From the NCBI RefSeq assembly GCF_000166275.1, contig NZ_CM001023.1, forward strand, positions 4,253,501 through 4,317,500: DNA of 64,000 nucleotides, given 5' to 3'. The notes under the pieces were generated by a model. The model saw nothing but the letters and a program-made list of their open reading frames with translations. It ran no database searches and was not told the origin of the DNA. The position numbers and the translations under genes are program-made. This DNA comes from Algoriphagus machipongonensis. Lineage in GTDB: Bacteria > Bacteroidota > Bacteroidia > Cytophagales > Cyclobacteriaceae. Numbering within the stretch: position 1 is the stretch's first letter; every line of letters starts with the position of its first letter. Of the stretch, positions 48,476 to 57,908 are shown one piece after another.

Positions 48476-48873
48476 AAAAAGACATCAACTTTCATCCAGT
48501 AACAGGTGTAAAGCTTGCGATCGCAAAAGAAGAAAAAGAGACAGGCACTGAGTGGGCAGTCTACCTTCTCAACTTAAACTTAATCGAACTGAGCACCGTC
48601 ATGATTACCTCGAAGGGTTATGGAGAGCTGGAGGGCGAAAAGCGAAAAACGTCTACATTAAGGCATATGATTGAAGAGCTTGGAGCGCAAGAGATGGCTA
48701 AAATAGAACCTATCGACCCTGCCGTTTTTACTTTAACTAATGAATTTTGGGTAAGTTATTACATCCTCGACCAGATTTTTGATAAAAAGTTTATCTTTAC
48801 TCCAGGCAGTTTTGATCCTGCTAACCTCCAAATGATTCCTGAATTGGGTTTGGAGGGTATTCTTCACGGTTAA
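48472..48873 (+). CDS. Conserved small protein of unknown function
   Basis: A 133-residue cytoplasmic protein with no motif I recognise. It opens INFHPVTGVKLAIAKEEKETGTEWAVYLLN, has MITSKGYGELEGEKRKTSTLRHMIEE, and ends PGSFDPANLQMIPELGLEGILHG. The ATGA overlap with lipB suggests translational coupling. It is followed 11 bases later by the exonuclease. Context hints at a housekeeping role but gives no function. Confidence 0.7.
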   Translation: MKKDINFHPVTGVKLAIAKEEKETGTEWAVYLLNLNLIELSTVMITSKGYGELEGEKRKTSTLRHMIEELGAQEMAKIEPIDPAVFTLTNEFWVSYYILDQIFDKKFIFTPGSFDPANLQMIPELGLEGILHG

Positions 48874-48884
48874 ACCACAGTACT

Positions 48885-49634
48885 ATGGCTAATTTTTTTG
48901 ATCAATTAGGAGACATCCTTTTTTTGGACATTGAAACAGCTTCATTGTCTGATAAATTTGAGAACCTTCCCCCGAGGTTGCAGGATGAATGGATCAAAAA
49001 AGAAAAGCTTATCCAAACTGAAAATGGCAAAATAGAACCTGGAGCCCTATATTTTGACAGGGCAGGAATCCATGCAGAATTTGGACAGGTAATCTGCGTA
49101 GGTGTGGGTTATTTTCAATGGAAGAAAAAAGATAAAAAGCTGATTTTCCGATCTAAAGTTTTTTCCAATGAGGATGAAAGGGAACTTCTTTTAGACTTTA
49201 ACACTTTATTAGAGAAGAAAAAATGGATTCTCTGTGCACATAATGGAAAGGAATTTGATTTCCCTTACCTTTGCAGGAGAATGTTGGTACAAGGAGTCAC
49301 ACTTCCTGAGCCCTTGCAGATTGCAGGGAAAAAACCTTGGGAAGTTAGGCATCTGGATACCTTAGAGCTTTGGAAGTTTGGAGATTACAAACATTACACC
49401 CGACTAGAACTTTTAGCTGCAGTTTTCGGAATCCCAACATCCAAAGATGACTTAGATGGCAGTCAAGTCAATACCACTTTTCACTTAGAAAAAAATATCA
49501 ACCGAATCAAAAAGTACTGCCGAAAAGACGTAGAAGTGACTGCCCGCGTTTATTTGGCAATGCACCCACAGCTTGATGAAATGGAGCTGGAGATGGTACA
49601 CTTAGAAGATTCACCCAAAGATCATAAAGATTAA
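48885..49634 (+). CDS. DEDD-type 3'-5' exonuclease (PolB-like/YprB-like)
   Basis: A 249-residue RNase H-fold nuclease. Motif I is Asp15 and Glu17 (LFLDIETASL), motif II is in CAHNGKEFDFPYLCRR, and motif III is YCRKDVEVTARVY. This fits the predicted PolB-like exonuclease family. The substrate (DNA or RNA) is unknown, but the RNase R gene 54 bases downstream suggests nucleic acid processing. Confidence 0.82.
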   Translation: MANFFDQLGDILFLDIETASLSDKFENLPPRLQDEWIKKEKLIQTENGKIEPGALYFDRAGIHAEFGQVICVGVGYFQWKKKDKKLIFRSKVFSNEDERELLLDFNTLLEKKKWILCAHNGKEFDFPYLCRRMLVQGVTLPEPLQIAGKKPWEVRHLDTLELWKFGDYKHYTRLELLAAVFGIPTSKDDLDGSQVNTTFHLEKNINRIKKYCRKDVEVTARVYLAMHPQLDEMELEMVHLEDSPKDHKD

Positions 49635-49688
49635 TGCGAAAAGACATGCAATTCTTTATACATTGGACAAACACAATCACCCCGACAT

Positions 49689-51890
49689 ATGGGAAGAAAA
49701 TCAAACAAAAAGAATTCAAGAAATAATAAAAAAGGACATAGTAATGACGCCGCCAACTTAACCAGGCGAATCGTCCAATTTTTAGACACTAATTATGGAG
49801 TAGAATTCAACTCCAAACAAATCATCAAAAAACTCGACATCCGTGACTCATTAAGTAAAGGAGCTGTGGAGCCCATACTCGCAAAACTTCTGGAGAGTGG
49901 GCATGTCTCGAAAAATCCAAGAAACTATTATTCCTCTACCAAAGATCCCAGCTTCATAGAAGGTACAGTAGATTTCGTTAATCCTAGATTTGCTTTTATC
50001 ATTCCAGATGATCCTGAAAAAAGTGAAGGAGATATCATGGTCAAAGAAGCTGATATGAAGCAGGCTTTGGATGGAGATAAAGTGAGAGTCATGGTTAACC
50101 CATTGAAAAGTAAGTTTGGGAAACCTGAAGGCCGCGTGCTGGAAGTAGTCGAGCGAGCTCGAGACGAGTTTGTAGGGAGAGTGGAAATTTCGCCTCGTTT
50201 TGCATTTGTTGTCCCGGACTTTAAGAAAATGCACAAAGACATCTTTGTGCATAGAGGAGATCTGGAAGGAGCAAAACACAACGAAAAAGTAGTTGTCAAA
50301 CTTACCGAATGGAGAGAAGGCGATAAAAACCCTACTGGAAAAGTCATCAGAGTATTAGGTGAAGCAGGACTACATGAGGTAGAAATTCATTCCATCATGG
50401 CTGAATTTGGGCTTCCGTTTGAATATCCCGAGGAACCTAACAAGGAGGCAAATGCTATCTCAGAGAAGATTACTGCAAAAGAGATAAAATCACGGAAAGA
50501 TTTTAGAGGAGTACCCACCTTTACTATTGACCCTGCAGATGCCAAGGATTTTGATGATGCCATTTCCTATCAGGTACTACCTAATGGAAACTTAGAAATC
50601 GGAGTTCATATTGCAGATGTAACCCATTATGTACAACCAAAAACAGCTCTGGAAAAAGAAGCCTTTAATAGAGCTACTTCTGTTTATTTAGTGGATCGAA
50701 CAATCCCAATGCTTCCAGAGAGATTGAGTAATGGACTATGCTCTTTGAGACCCAATGAAGACAAGCTCACTTTCTCCTGTGTCTTTGAAATGGATAGGGA
50801 AGCAAATATTTTAAAACATTGGATAGGAAGAACAGTTATTCACTCTGACAGAAGATTTGCCTACGAAGAAGCGCAGGAAAATATAGATAATCAGTCGGGA
50901 GATTTCTTTGCTGAATTAACTTTATTGAATGATTTGGCTAAGAAAGTCAGAAAAAAGAGATTCAATAATGGAGCTGTTAACTTTGAAACTGTAGAAGTAA
51001 AGTTCAAACTGGATGATAAAGGAACTCCCTTGGGCCTAATCGTCAAAGAAAGAAAAGATATCCATAAACTTATTGAGGAATTTATGCTCCTTGCCAATAA
51101 GTTTGTAGCAGAGTTTATTTACAAAAAGAACAAAGGAAAGGATACTTTTGTCTACAGAACCCATGACTTCCCTGATATGGAAAGACTGGATACATTTTCA
51201 GGATTTGCTAAGAGGTTTGGACATGAGTTTGACATAGAAAATGAACAGAAAATTTCGGGAGCCTTGAATAAATTAATGGATGAAATTCAAGGGAAACCAG
51301 AACAAAATGTTTTGGAACAACTCGCGATCAGAAGTATGGCTAAAGCTAAATATACCACCGAGCCAAAAGGGCACTTTGGATTAGCATTTGCACATTACAC
51401 GCACTTCACATCTCCTATCAGGAGATACCCAGATATGATGGTGCACCGATTACTGGATCACTACCTTCAAGGTGGTAAATCTCCCGATCCAGATTCTTGG
51501 GAACAAAAATGTGTTCATTCATCCGACCGGGAAAAAAGAGCTGCAGATGCAGAAAGAGCTTCCATCAAGTACAAGCAAGTGGAATTTATGTCCTTAGCAG
51601 AGGACAAAGATTACGAAGGGATTGTCAGTGGAATCACTGAATGGGGAGTATTTGTGGAGATTTCCGAGACAAAATGTGAGGGTATGATCCGGGTACAGGA
51701 TATGGAAGACGATTATTATGAGTTTGACCAGAAAAACATGAGACTGGTCGGATCGAAAACGAAAAAAATGATCACTTTGGGTGACAAAGTGAAGGTCAGA
51801 GTAGTAAATACTGATATTGACCGAAGAACTATAGATTTGGAATTTGCAGACAATGACGGAAAAAAGCCACGCAACCGCGCTTTTAGATAA
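49689..51890 (+). CDS. rnr: Ribonuclease R
   Basis: A 733-residue 3'-5' exoribonuclease: a basic N-terminus, helix-turn-helix-like segment (about 25-80), two cold-shock OB domains (about 90-235), the RNB catalytic domain with DPADAKDFDDA (281-291), and a C-terminal S1 domain (about 645-725, YEGIVSGITEWGVFVEI). It degrades structured RNA and takes part in rRNA quality control. Its 3' end overlaps the next gene by 38 bases in another frame. Confidence 0.95.
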   Translation: MGRKSNKKNSRNNKKGHSNDAANLTRRIVQFLDTNYGVEFNSKQIIKKLDIRDSLSKGAVEPILAKLLESGHVSKNPRNYYSSTKDPSFIEGTVDFVNPRFAFIIPDDPEKSEGDIMVKEADMKQALDGDKVRVMVNPLKSKFGKPEGRVLEVVERARDEFVGRVEISPRFAFVVPDFKKMHKDIFVHRGDLEGAKHNEKVVVKLTEWREGDKNPTGKVIRVLGEAGLHEVEIHSIMAEFGLPFEYPEEPNKEANAISEKITAKEIKSRKDFRGVPTFTIDPADAKDFDDAISYQVLPNGNLEIGVHIADVTHYVQPKTALEKEAFNRATSVYLVDRTIPMLPERLSNGLCSLRPNEDKLTFSCVFEMDREANILKHWIGRTVIHSDRRFAYEEAQENIDNQSGDFFAELTLLNDLAKKVRKKRFNNGAVNFETVEVKFKLDDKGTPLGLIVKERKDIHKLIEEFMLLANKFVAEFIYKKNKGKDTFVYRTHDFPDMERLDTFSGFAKRFGHEFDIENEQKISGALNKLMDEIQGKPEQNVLEQLAIRSMAKAKYTTEPKGHFGLAFAHYTHFTSPIRRYPDMMVHRLLDHYLQGGKSPDPDSWEQKCVHSSDREKRAADAERASIKYKQVEFMSLAEDKDYEGIVSGITEWGVFVEISETKCEGMIRVQDMEDDYYEFDQKNMRLVGSKTKKMITLGDKVKVRVVNTDIDRRTIDLEFADNDGKKPRNRAFR

Positions 51891-52839
51891 ACTGGAGGTT
51901 TTTATCCAAAACCAAAATTTTGGAGAATCCCCAAAGGAACTTTATGAACCAATAAATTACATCCTGAATATAGGAGGTAAAAGAATAAGACCTCTCCTTA
52001 GCTTGCTTGCCTATGGAATGTATGCCGAAAACCCTGGCAAAATCCTGAGTCAAGCATCAGCAATTGAGGTATTTCACAATTTTACTCTCATGCATGATGA
52101 CATCATGGATCAAGCTCCTTTGAGAAGAGGAAATGCTACGGTTCATGAAAAATGGGATGCCAACATCGCGATTCTTTCCGGAGACGTCATGCTTGTCAAA
52201 GCATACGATCTATTGATGGAAACTGAGCCGGCTTTGCTACCAGAAATCATCCGCCTTTTTAATAAAACAGCTGCAGATGTTTGTGAAGGTCAACAGTTTG
52301 ACATGAATTTCGAAAACCAAGATCATGTGAATGAGAAGGATTACCTGAACATGATCCGTCTAAAAACAGCTGTATTGCTGGGATGCGCCTTAAAAATGGG
52401 AGCGATCTTGGGCGGAGCAAGTTCTGATGAAGCTCATAGACTGTATGAATTTGGAGTGAATGTGGGAATAGGCTTTCAGCTTAAAGATGATCTTTTGGAT
52501 GTTTTTGCAGATCAGGAAAAATTCGGAAAACAGGTAGGAGGAGATATTATTTCAAATAAGAAAACGTTTTTACTAATTAAGGCTAAAGAACTCGCAAGCG
52601 GAGAAATTGCTCAGGAATTGGACCAATGGATTGCTGCAACTGAATTTGACAAAGAGGAAAAAGTGAATTCTGTAAAAGCTATCTACGAGAAATTAGGAAT
52701 AAGAGAGTTGACAGAAAAAAAGATGAATAGTTATTTTGATGCTGGCTTCGAACAGCTTGAAAACATCAACTCAAAATATCCTTCCTATTTTAATGAGCTC
52801 AAAAAAATGACCGTGGACCTGATCCATAGAGAAAAATAA
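51853..52839 (+). CDS. Polyprenyl diphosphate synthase
   Basis: A 328-residue trans-prenyltransferase. The ATG at 51853 is used (a TTG lies 9 bases earlier). The first aspartate-rich motif is DDIMD (82-86) with the following LRRG, the second is KDDLLDVF (about 215), and GGKRIRPLLSLLAY lies near the N-terminus. It makes the side chain of menaquinone or similar long prenyl diphosphates. It is one base from the rhomboid gene and overlaps rnr. Confidence 0.92.
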   Translation: MTEKSHATALLDKLEVFIQNQNFGESPKELYEPINYILNIGGKRIRPLLSLLAYGMYAENPGKILSQASAIEVFHNFTLMHDDIMDQAPLRRGNATVHEKWDANIAILSGDVMLVKAYDLLMETEPALLPEIIRLFNKTAADVCEGQQFDMNFENQDHVNEKDYLNMIRLKTAVLLGCALKMGAILGGASSDEAHRLYEFGVNVGIGFQLKDDLLDVFADQEKFGKQVGGDIISNKKTFLLIKAKELASGEIAQELDQWIAATEFDKEEKVNSVKAIYEKLGIRELTEKKMNSYFDAGFEQLENINSKYPSYFNELKKMTVDLIHREK

Positions 52840-52840
52840 C

Positions 52841-53470
52841 ATGGGATTTTCTATCACCACTTTATTGATTGTACTCACAGCAATCACCAGTATCATTGGG
52901 TTTAATAAACCAGAATTTCTAAACCGATGGATGTTCACCCCATACATCATCAAAAGACAAGGGCAATGGGATCGATTTGTAACCTCTGGATTTATTCATA
53001 GAGATTACATGCACTTGCTATTTAACATGTTCACCTTCTATTTTTTTGGAGGATTTGTAGAGCAGTTTTTGGCATATAAATTTGGATTAGGCTTCGGAGG
53101 CTTGATCTATATCGTATTCTATATTCTCGGTATTGTCCTTTCAGACATTCCTACATACCTAAAAAATCAAGATCACAGCTATTACAGAGCTCTTGGCGCT
53201 TCAGGAGGTACGGCTGCAACAGTATTTGCCAGTATTATCATTATGCCTTTATCAGACATTTGTTTGTTTGGTATCCTCTGTCTTCCTGGGTTTATCTTAG
53301 GTGGATTATTTCTGATCTATTCTTACGTGAGGGGTAAAAATGGAGATGATGCAATTAATCATGATGCCCATTTATACGGGGCAATTTTTGGAATTATTTT
53401 CATATTGATTATTTCTCCAAATAGTGCTCTTACTTTTTTTGAAGAAATCAAATCTTACCAGCCATTTTAA
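52841..53470 (+). CDS. Rhomboid intramembrane serine protease
   Basis: A 209-residue membrane protein with about six TM helices. Ser121 in ALGASGGTAA and His177 in INHDAHLYGA form the rhomboid dyad. HRDYMHLLFNMFTFYFFGG is the conserved loop-1/TM2 region. It cleaves TM segments of other proteins within the membrane; the targets are unknown. Last gene of the lipB-led run. Confidence 0.92.
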   Translation: MGFSITTLLIVLTAITSIIGFNKPEFLNRWMFTPYIIKRQGQWDRFVTSGFIHRDYMHLLFNMFTFYFFGGFVEQFLAYKFGLGFGGLIYIVFYILGIVLSDIPTYLKNQDHSYYRALGASGGTAATVFASIIIMPLSDICLFGILCLPGFILGGLFLIYSYVRGKNGDDAINHDAHLYGAIFGIIFILIISPNSALTFFEEIKSYQPF

Positions 53471-53500
53471 AAAAAGCTCCCGATATAAATCGGGAGCTTT
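53471..53500. terminator. Bidirectional terminator with a CCCGAT-ATCGGG core
   Basis: AAAAGCTCCCGAT-ATAA-ATCGGGAGCTTT lies between convergent genes. The stem core matches the palindromes found in the damaged tRNA and 5S copies. Confidence 0.9.
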
Positions 53501-53504
53501 AATT

Positions 53505-56500
53505 TTACTTCTTAATATCTATTTTCGTCCTCATTTCTTCAATATTGAAGATTTGTGAAATCTGTTTCTGTTCGAGCTCTTTAAATCGAGCTAGTTCTAC
53601 ATCAATCTTTTCGGTCAGCTCATCCTTCACTTCATATGATTGGTCTGTTGGTTTCCAATCACCATTCCCTACCACCACATTTAAGTGCGCCAACTTATTA
53701 TTCAATCGAATGGGGAAGTTAAGAGGATCTTGACGACTTTGGTTCTGAGTTTGGTAAAGCGTTTTCTCAATCTCATCCATTTCAGCCTTGATCATATCCA
53801 AGTTGGCTGGTTTCGTCTCTAAACTATCCATTTCAGATCTATATTGACGAATCAACTTGATGACACGATGAGTTTCAGTCAACTTATCTCGGACACTCAT
53901 TAAAAACTCATATTGAGCTTCTAAATCTGCTTGAGAAGATTCATACCGAGGATCTGGTAAAACTTTAAAGGACTCTTCCTGAGCCACTCCGTCTTTTGTG
54001 ATTTTTACTTTGTAGGTTCCTGGAACAACTTTAGGCCCTCTTAAACTTCCAGACCACATAATCATCCCTTCAAAATCCTCTGCATCTTCCACTCTTAGAT
54101 TCCAATTAAATTCATTACTGCCTTTTTTAACCTTTAAAGTATCCCCATCAATTCCTTTTGTGGAGTAAGCTTTTAATGGTTGGTCATTGGCATCAAAAAA
54201 TTCTATTTTCAATTCATCCTCTGGCTCTTCATTGATATAGTAATATACCAAAACACCTCCAGGTCTGTTGGTTCCAGCTGTCTCACTCTTTCTCTTCGTG
54301 CCATCAATTCTATAAGAATCCTGTGGCTTAAATAATTTCAATTCGCTGCTTTCCATCCCCGGCTCTGCTTGGTGTAGAACCGTCAAGTCATCAATAATCC
54401 AGAAAGATCTACCTTGAGTAGCTGCGATCAGGTTATTTTCTTTGATCGCCAAATCAGTTATTGGCACGATAGGTAAATTCAATTGAAGAGAATGCCAGTT
54501 TTTACCATCATCTTTAGAATAATACATGGCCGTCTCAGTTCCAGCGTAAAGGATCCCTCTTTTCACAGGGTCTGCTCTTATCACACGAGTGAAGTGCTCG
54601 GCATCAATACCAGAGGTGATCTTTGTCCAAGTTTCCCCATAGTCCTTTGTAGTATACAAGAAAGGCTCATAGATTCCACTCTTATAACCTGTAGCAGCGA
54701 AATAGGCTTCTGCCGGATCAAATGGACTTGCCTCGATACTATTAATCTGAAGCCATTCAGGCATATCTGCTGGAGTAACATTCGTCCAAGTAACACCATT
54801 GTCTTTTGTTACATGCACTAAGCCATCATCAGAGCCCGCCCAAAGAACTCCTTCTTTTACTGGAGATTCTGCTGCTGTGAAAATAGTCGCATAATATTCC
54901 ACCGAAGTATTATCCTTCGTTATTGGACCACCAGAAGGACCTAATTTACTCTTATCATTTCTTGTCAAGTCTGGAGAAAAAACTTCCCAACTTTGACCTC
55001 CATTGGTAGAACGATGGAATTGATTACTCGTCGTATAAAGAAGTTTTGGGTTATGAGGTGAGAAGAAAATAGGGAAATTCCACTGGAACCTATATTTCAT
55101 ATCTTCAGCGCCATGTCCCATTGGATTGTTAGGGTAAACATTGACAGACCTAGATGTTCCTGTCGTATGATTTTCGCGCGTCAGATAACCGCCATAAGAA
55201 CCCCCATAAACGATTTCATTGTTTAATGGATCTGGAGCAATCCAACCACTTTCTCCACCTGCTGTAGGCTCCCAATCATTTTCCGTAATGGATCTGCCAT
55301 CTGTTCTATGTCTGATTCTTACTGTAGAATTATCTTGCTGAGCACCGTAGATTCTGTATGGAAAACTATTATCCGTAGTAACCCTATAAAACTGTGAGGT
55401 GGGCTGATTCATTAAAGAAGACCAATTTTTTCCACCATCGGTAGAAATCTGCGCACCTCCATCATCAGCAATAATCATCCTTTGATTATCATCTGGAGCG
55501 ATCCATAGATCATGATGATCTCCATGTGGAGCATTTGCGCTCTTAAATGTCTTTCCTCCATCAGTAGATTTATGGTAGCTCACATTTAAAACATATACTG
55601 TTTCCTCATCCTGTGAATCAGCAAATATCCGTGTATAGTACCATGCTCTTTGTCTTAAGTTTCTATCGTCATTGGTCTTTTCCCATGACTCGCCTCCGTC
55701 CTTCGATACAAATACTCCCCCATTTTCATTTTCAATGATTGCATACACTCTATCTGAATTAACAGGGGATACTGTAACCCCCATGATCCCCAGAGTTCCT
55801 TCAGGAAAACCTTCCTTTTCGGTTAAGTCTTCCCAGGTTTCTCCGCCATCTGTCGTCTTAAACATCTTGGATCCAGGACCGCCACTTTCAAGGCTATAGG
55901 GCGTTCTTTTGATATCCCAGGTGGTTGCAAATAAAACATCAGGATTCTGCGGATCCATCACCAAGTCTACAGCCCCAGCTACATCTGTTGAGTAAAGAAC
56001 CTTTTCCCAAGTTTCTCCGCCATCAGTAGTTTTAAAAACACCTCGCGTTTCATCTGGCTTAAAAATATCTCCCATTACAGCAGCATAAACTACATCTGGG
56101 TTATCCGGATGAATTCTCATTCTAGAAATAAAACGGCTCTTATCTAAGCCAGCTCTTTCCCAGGTTTCTCCAGCGTCTTTACTTTTCCATACTCCATATC
56201 CAAAAGAGACGTTTCCACGAACCGTCTTTTCTCCTCCTCCAGCGTAAACAACACTGGTATCACTTTCCGAAACAGCTACAGCTCCAACGGAACCTCCAAA
56301 AAACCCATCAGAAACAGGTTTCCAGGTGTTACCAGAATCCACCGTCTTCCAGACTCCTCCGCCAGTAGATGCAAAGTAATAAGTATGATCGCTGCCTTTT
56401 ACTCCAGTAGCCCCATCGGATCGGCCTCCTCGGTGCGGACCGACTAATCGCCATTCTAAGGCATCGTAAATTTTTGGGTCGGGAATTTCCTGGGCGAAAG

Positions 56501-56558
56501 AAAACACCGTTGTCCCCATGAGGATAAAGAATATCCCCAATCGAATCAATTTGTTCAT
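53505..56558 (-). CDS. Large exported BNR/Asp-box beta-propeller protein (VPS10/sortilin-like)
   Basis: A 1017-residue protein with a signal peptide (1-22, SFAQ). Two propeller-type regions (about 25-720) contain many Asp-box repeats of the form S/T-x-D-x-G-x-T-W (KTVDSGNTWK, KSKDAGETWE, KTTDGGETWE, STDGGKNW, VTKDNGVTWT, TTKDYGETWT). A C-terminal part (about 760-1017) has a beta-sandwich and a helical stretch. Such proteins are annotated as glycosyl hydrolases, but no catalytic residues can be assigned. Likely a secreted binding or processing protein. Confidence 0.85.
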   Translation of the reverse strand: MNKLIRLGIFFILMGTTVFSFAQEIPDPKIYDALEWRLVGPHRGGRSDGATGVKGSDHTYYFASTGGGVWKTVDSGNTWKPVSDGFFGGSVGAVAVSESDTSVVYAGGGEKTVRGNVSFGYGVWKSKDAGETWERAGLDKSRFISRMRIHPDNPDVVYAAVMGDIFKPDETRGVFKTTDGGETWEKVLYSTDVAGAVDLVMDPQNPDVLFATTWDIKRTPYSLESGGPGSKMFKTTDGGETWEDLTEKEGFPEGTLGIMGVTVSPVNSDRVYAIIENENGGVFVSKDGGESWEKTNDDRNLRQRAWYYTRIFADSQDEETVYVLNVSYHKSTDGGKTFKSANAPHGDHHDLWIAPDDNQRMIIADDGGAQISTDGGKNWSSLMNQPTSQFYRVTTDNSFPYRIYGAQQDNSTVRIRHRTDGRSITENDWEPTAGGESGWIAPDPLNNEIVYGGSYGGYLTRENHTTGTSRSVNVYPNNPMGHGAEDMKYRFQWNFPIFFSPHNPKLLYTTSNQFHRSTNGGQSWEVFSPDLTRNDKSKLGPSGGPITKDNTSVEYYATIFTAAESPVKEGVLWAGSDDGLVHVTKDNGVTWTNVTPADMPEWLQINSIEASPFDPAEAYFAATGYKSGIYEPFLYTTKDYGETWTKITSGIDAEHFTRVIRADPVKRGILYAGTETAMYYSKDDGKNWHSLQLNLPIVPITDLAIKENNLIAATQGRSFWIIDDLTVLHQAEPGMESSELKLFKPQDSYRIDGTKRKSETAGTNRPGGVLVYYYINEEPEDELKIEFFDANDQPLKAYSTKGIDGDTLKVKKGSNEFNWNLRVEDAEDFEGMIMWSGSLRGPKVVPGTYKVKITKDGVAQEESFKVLPDPRYESSQADLEAQYEFLMSVRDKLTETHRVIKLIRQYRSEMDSLETKPANLDMIKAEMDEIEKTLYQTQNQSRQDPLNFPIRLNNKLAHLNVVVGNGDWKPTDQSYEVKDELTEKIDVELARFKELEQKQISQIFNIEEMRTKIDIKK

Positions 56559-56654
56559 GAAAGTTGTATGTTGATGGTTTCCTCAAGTTAACAATTTCAG
56601 AACTGCTTGATATGCCGTTTAAAAAATCATTCAGCATCAGGTAAAAATTGGACA

Positions 56655-56686
56655 TAAAAAAAGCTCCTTCAAATGAAGGAGCTTTC
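56655..56686 (-). terminator. Terminator of the rplU-rpmA operon
   Basis: On the minus strand AAAGCTCCTTCA/TGAAGGAGCTTT ends in seven T, about 20 bases after rpmA. Confidence 0.9.
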
Positions 56687-56706
56687 AATATCTAATAAAT
56701 TTCAGA

Positions 56707-56967
56707 TTAAGCTTCTGCAGGCAATACGCTAACGTATGATCTACCATCAAACTTCTTTCTGAATTTTACAACACCATCAGCAAGAGCGAATAATGTATGG
56801 TCTTTTCCAACACCTACATTGTCACCAGCATGATGCTTTGTACCTCTTTGTCTAATAATGATGTTTCCAGCAATTACTTGCTCACCACCAAATTTCTTCA
56901 CACCCAATCTTTTGGAATGTGACTCTCTTCCGTTTTTGGAACTACCGACGCCTTTCTTGTGTGCCAT
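56707..56967 (-). CDS. rpmA: 50S ribosomal protein L27
   Basis: An 86-residue ribosomal protein that reaches the peptidyl transferase centre. [28 protein letters not shown] is the canonical start, and [19 protein letters not shown] is the conserved core. Cotranscribed with rplU. Confidence 0.97.
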   Translation of the reverse strand: MAHKKGVGSSKNGRESHSKRLGVKKFGGEQVIAGNIIIRQRGTKHHAGDNVGVGKDHTLFALADGVVKFRKKFDGRSYVSVLPAEA

Positions 56968-57000
56968 GGTTTTATTCTTTTATGTTTTCAGAGAGAAAAC

Positions 57001-57312
57001 TTATAGTACAATATTTTCGATCAAAACTTTTGTAAAATCTTGTCTGTGACCATTTTTCTTTTTGTAGCCTTTACGACGTTTCTTTTTGAAAACGATCACT
57101 TTGTCACCTTTTACATGATCTAGGATTTTCCCAGATACCTTGGCTCCTTTTAATGTAGGAGCTCCAACAGACACAGAGCCGTCAGCTTCCGCTAACAAGA
57201 CTTGGTCAAATTCCACGGAAGCGCCAGCTTCGCCATCTAGCTTTGGAGCATAGACGAACTGATCTTTTGTTACTTTGAACTGCTTTCCTGCGATGTTTAC
57301 AATTGCGTACAT
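57001..57312 (-). CDS. rplU: 50S ribosomal protein L21
   Basis: A 103-residue protein. [25 protein letters not shown] and the basic [24 protein letters not shown] are typical. First gene of the rplU-rpmA pair; a -7 promoter motif lies about 35 bases upstream. Confidence 0.97.
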   Translation of the reverse strand: MYAIVNIAGKQFKVTKDQFVYAPKLDGEAGASVEFDQVLLAEADGSVSVGAPTLKGAKVSGKILDHVKGDKVIVFKKKRRKGYKKKNGHRQDFTKVLIENIVL

Positions 57313-57345
57313 GAGTATTATGAATTCTTAGTCGAAATCGGAGTG

Positions 57346-57353
57346 CAAATATA
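57346..57353 (-). promoter_or_regulatory. Probable -7 element of the rplU promoter
   Basis: TATATTTG on the minus strand matches the Bacteroidota TAnnTTTG consensus and is followed by CAC, 33 bases before the rplU start codon. Confidence 0.6.
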
Positions 57354-57908
57354 AGGAAGTACTTTGGAAGAAAAAAACCAAGTTTTAAAATATCTTGCAT
57401 CTCTTAAAAGTCTGCGACTAACAAGAACTGGCTTTTAAAATAAAACTATCTTTTTGAATCAAAAATAAACCACGGGAAATCTAAGTGAATAATCAAAAAA
57501 AATACATTTTTCCGGTTTTAAGAATTGACAGACAACCTGTTACAAATTCGTATGGCAGACTATTTTTTATTGACCAAGGTTCAAAAAACGTGTTGAATTT
57601 TGGTAAATATTTTTTTTTTAAACTTTCTGAAAAAATTTCAAACAGCCAAAAATAGGCCTGATCACTAATCAATTACTTTAAATAGAGTCACACAACCTAT
57701 TGATTTACTTGGCATTTAATAGTTTTTGACTACTGGTCAAAAACAAGGTTTAAGTACTTCTTCAGGGATTTTATTTGTCCGAATTGGTTCACATATTTGT
57801 CCTAAGGCTGTACTGAAAAGACAGCCTTTCCTATCCCAGGTCTCCTTAAAAAAATTCAAAGTACCGGAGCCGAATATATTAACAGATATAATTATTTAAG
57901 AGAGAAAG
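57354..57908. promoter_or_regulatory. Long divergent spacer between rplU and nrdB
   Basis: No ORF or RNA gene is recognised in this AT-rich stretch of about 555 bases. Two inverted repeats stand out. One is GTTTTTGAC-TACTG-GTCAAAAAC (57722-57744), perfect 9-base arms suited to a dimeric regulator. The other is AAGGCTGT-ACTGAAAAG-ACAGCCTT (57804-57828), a hairpin about 80 bases before nrdB. They could control nrdBA; no NrdR box can be asserted. Confidence 0.5.
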
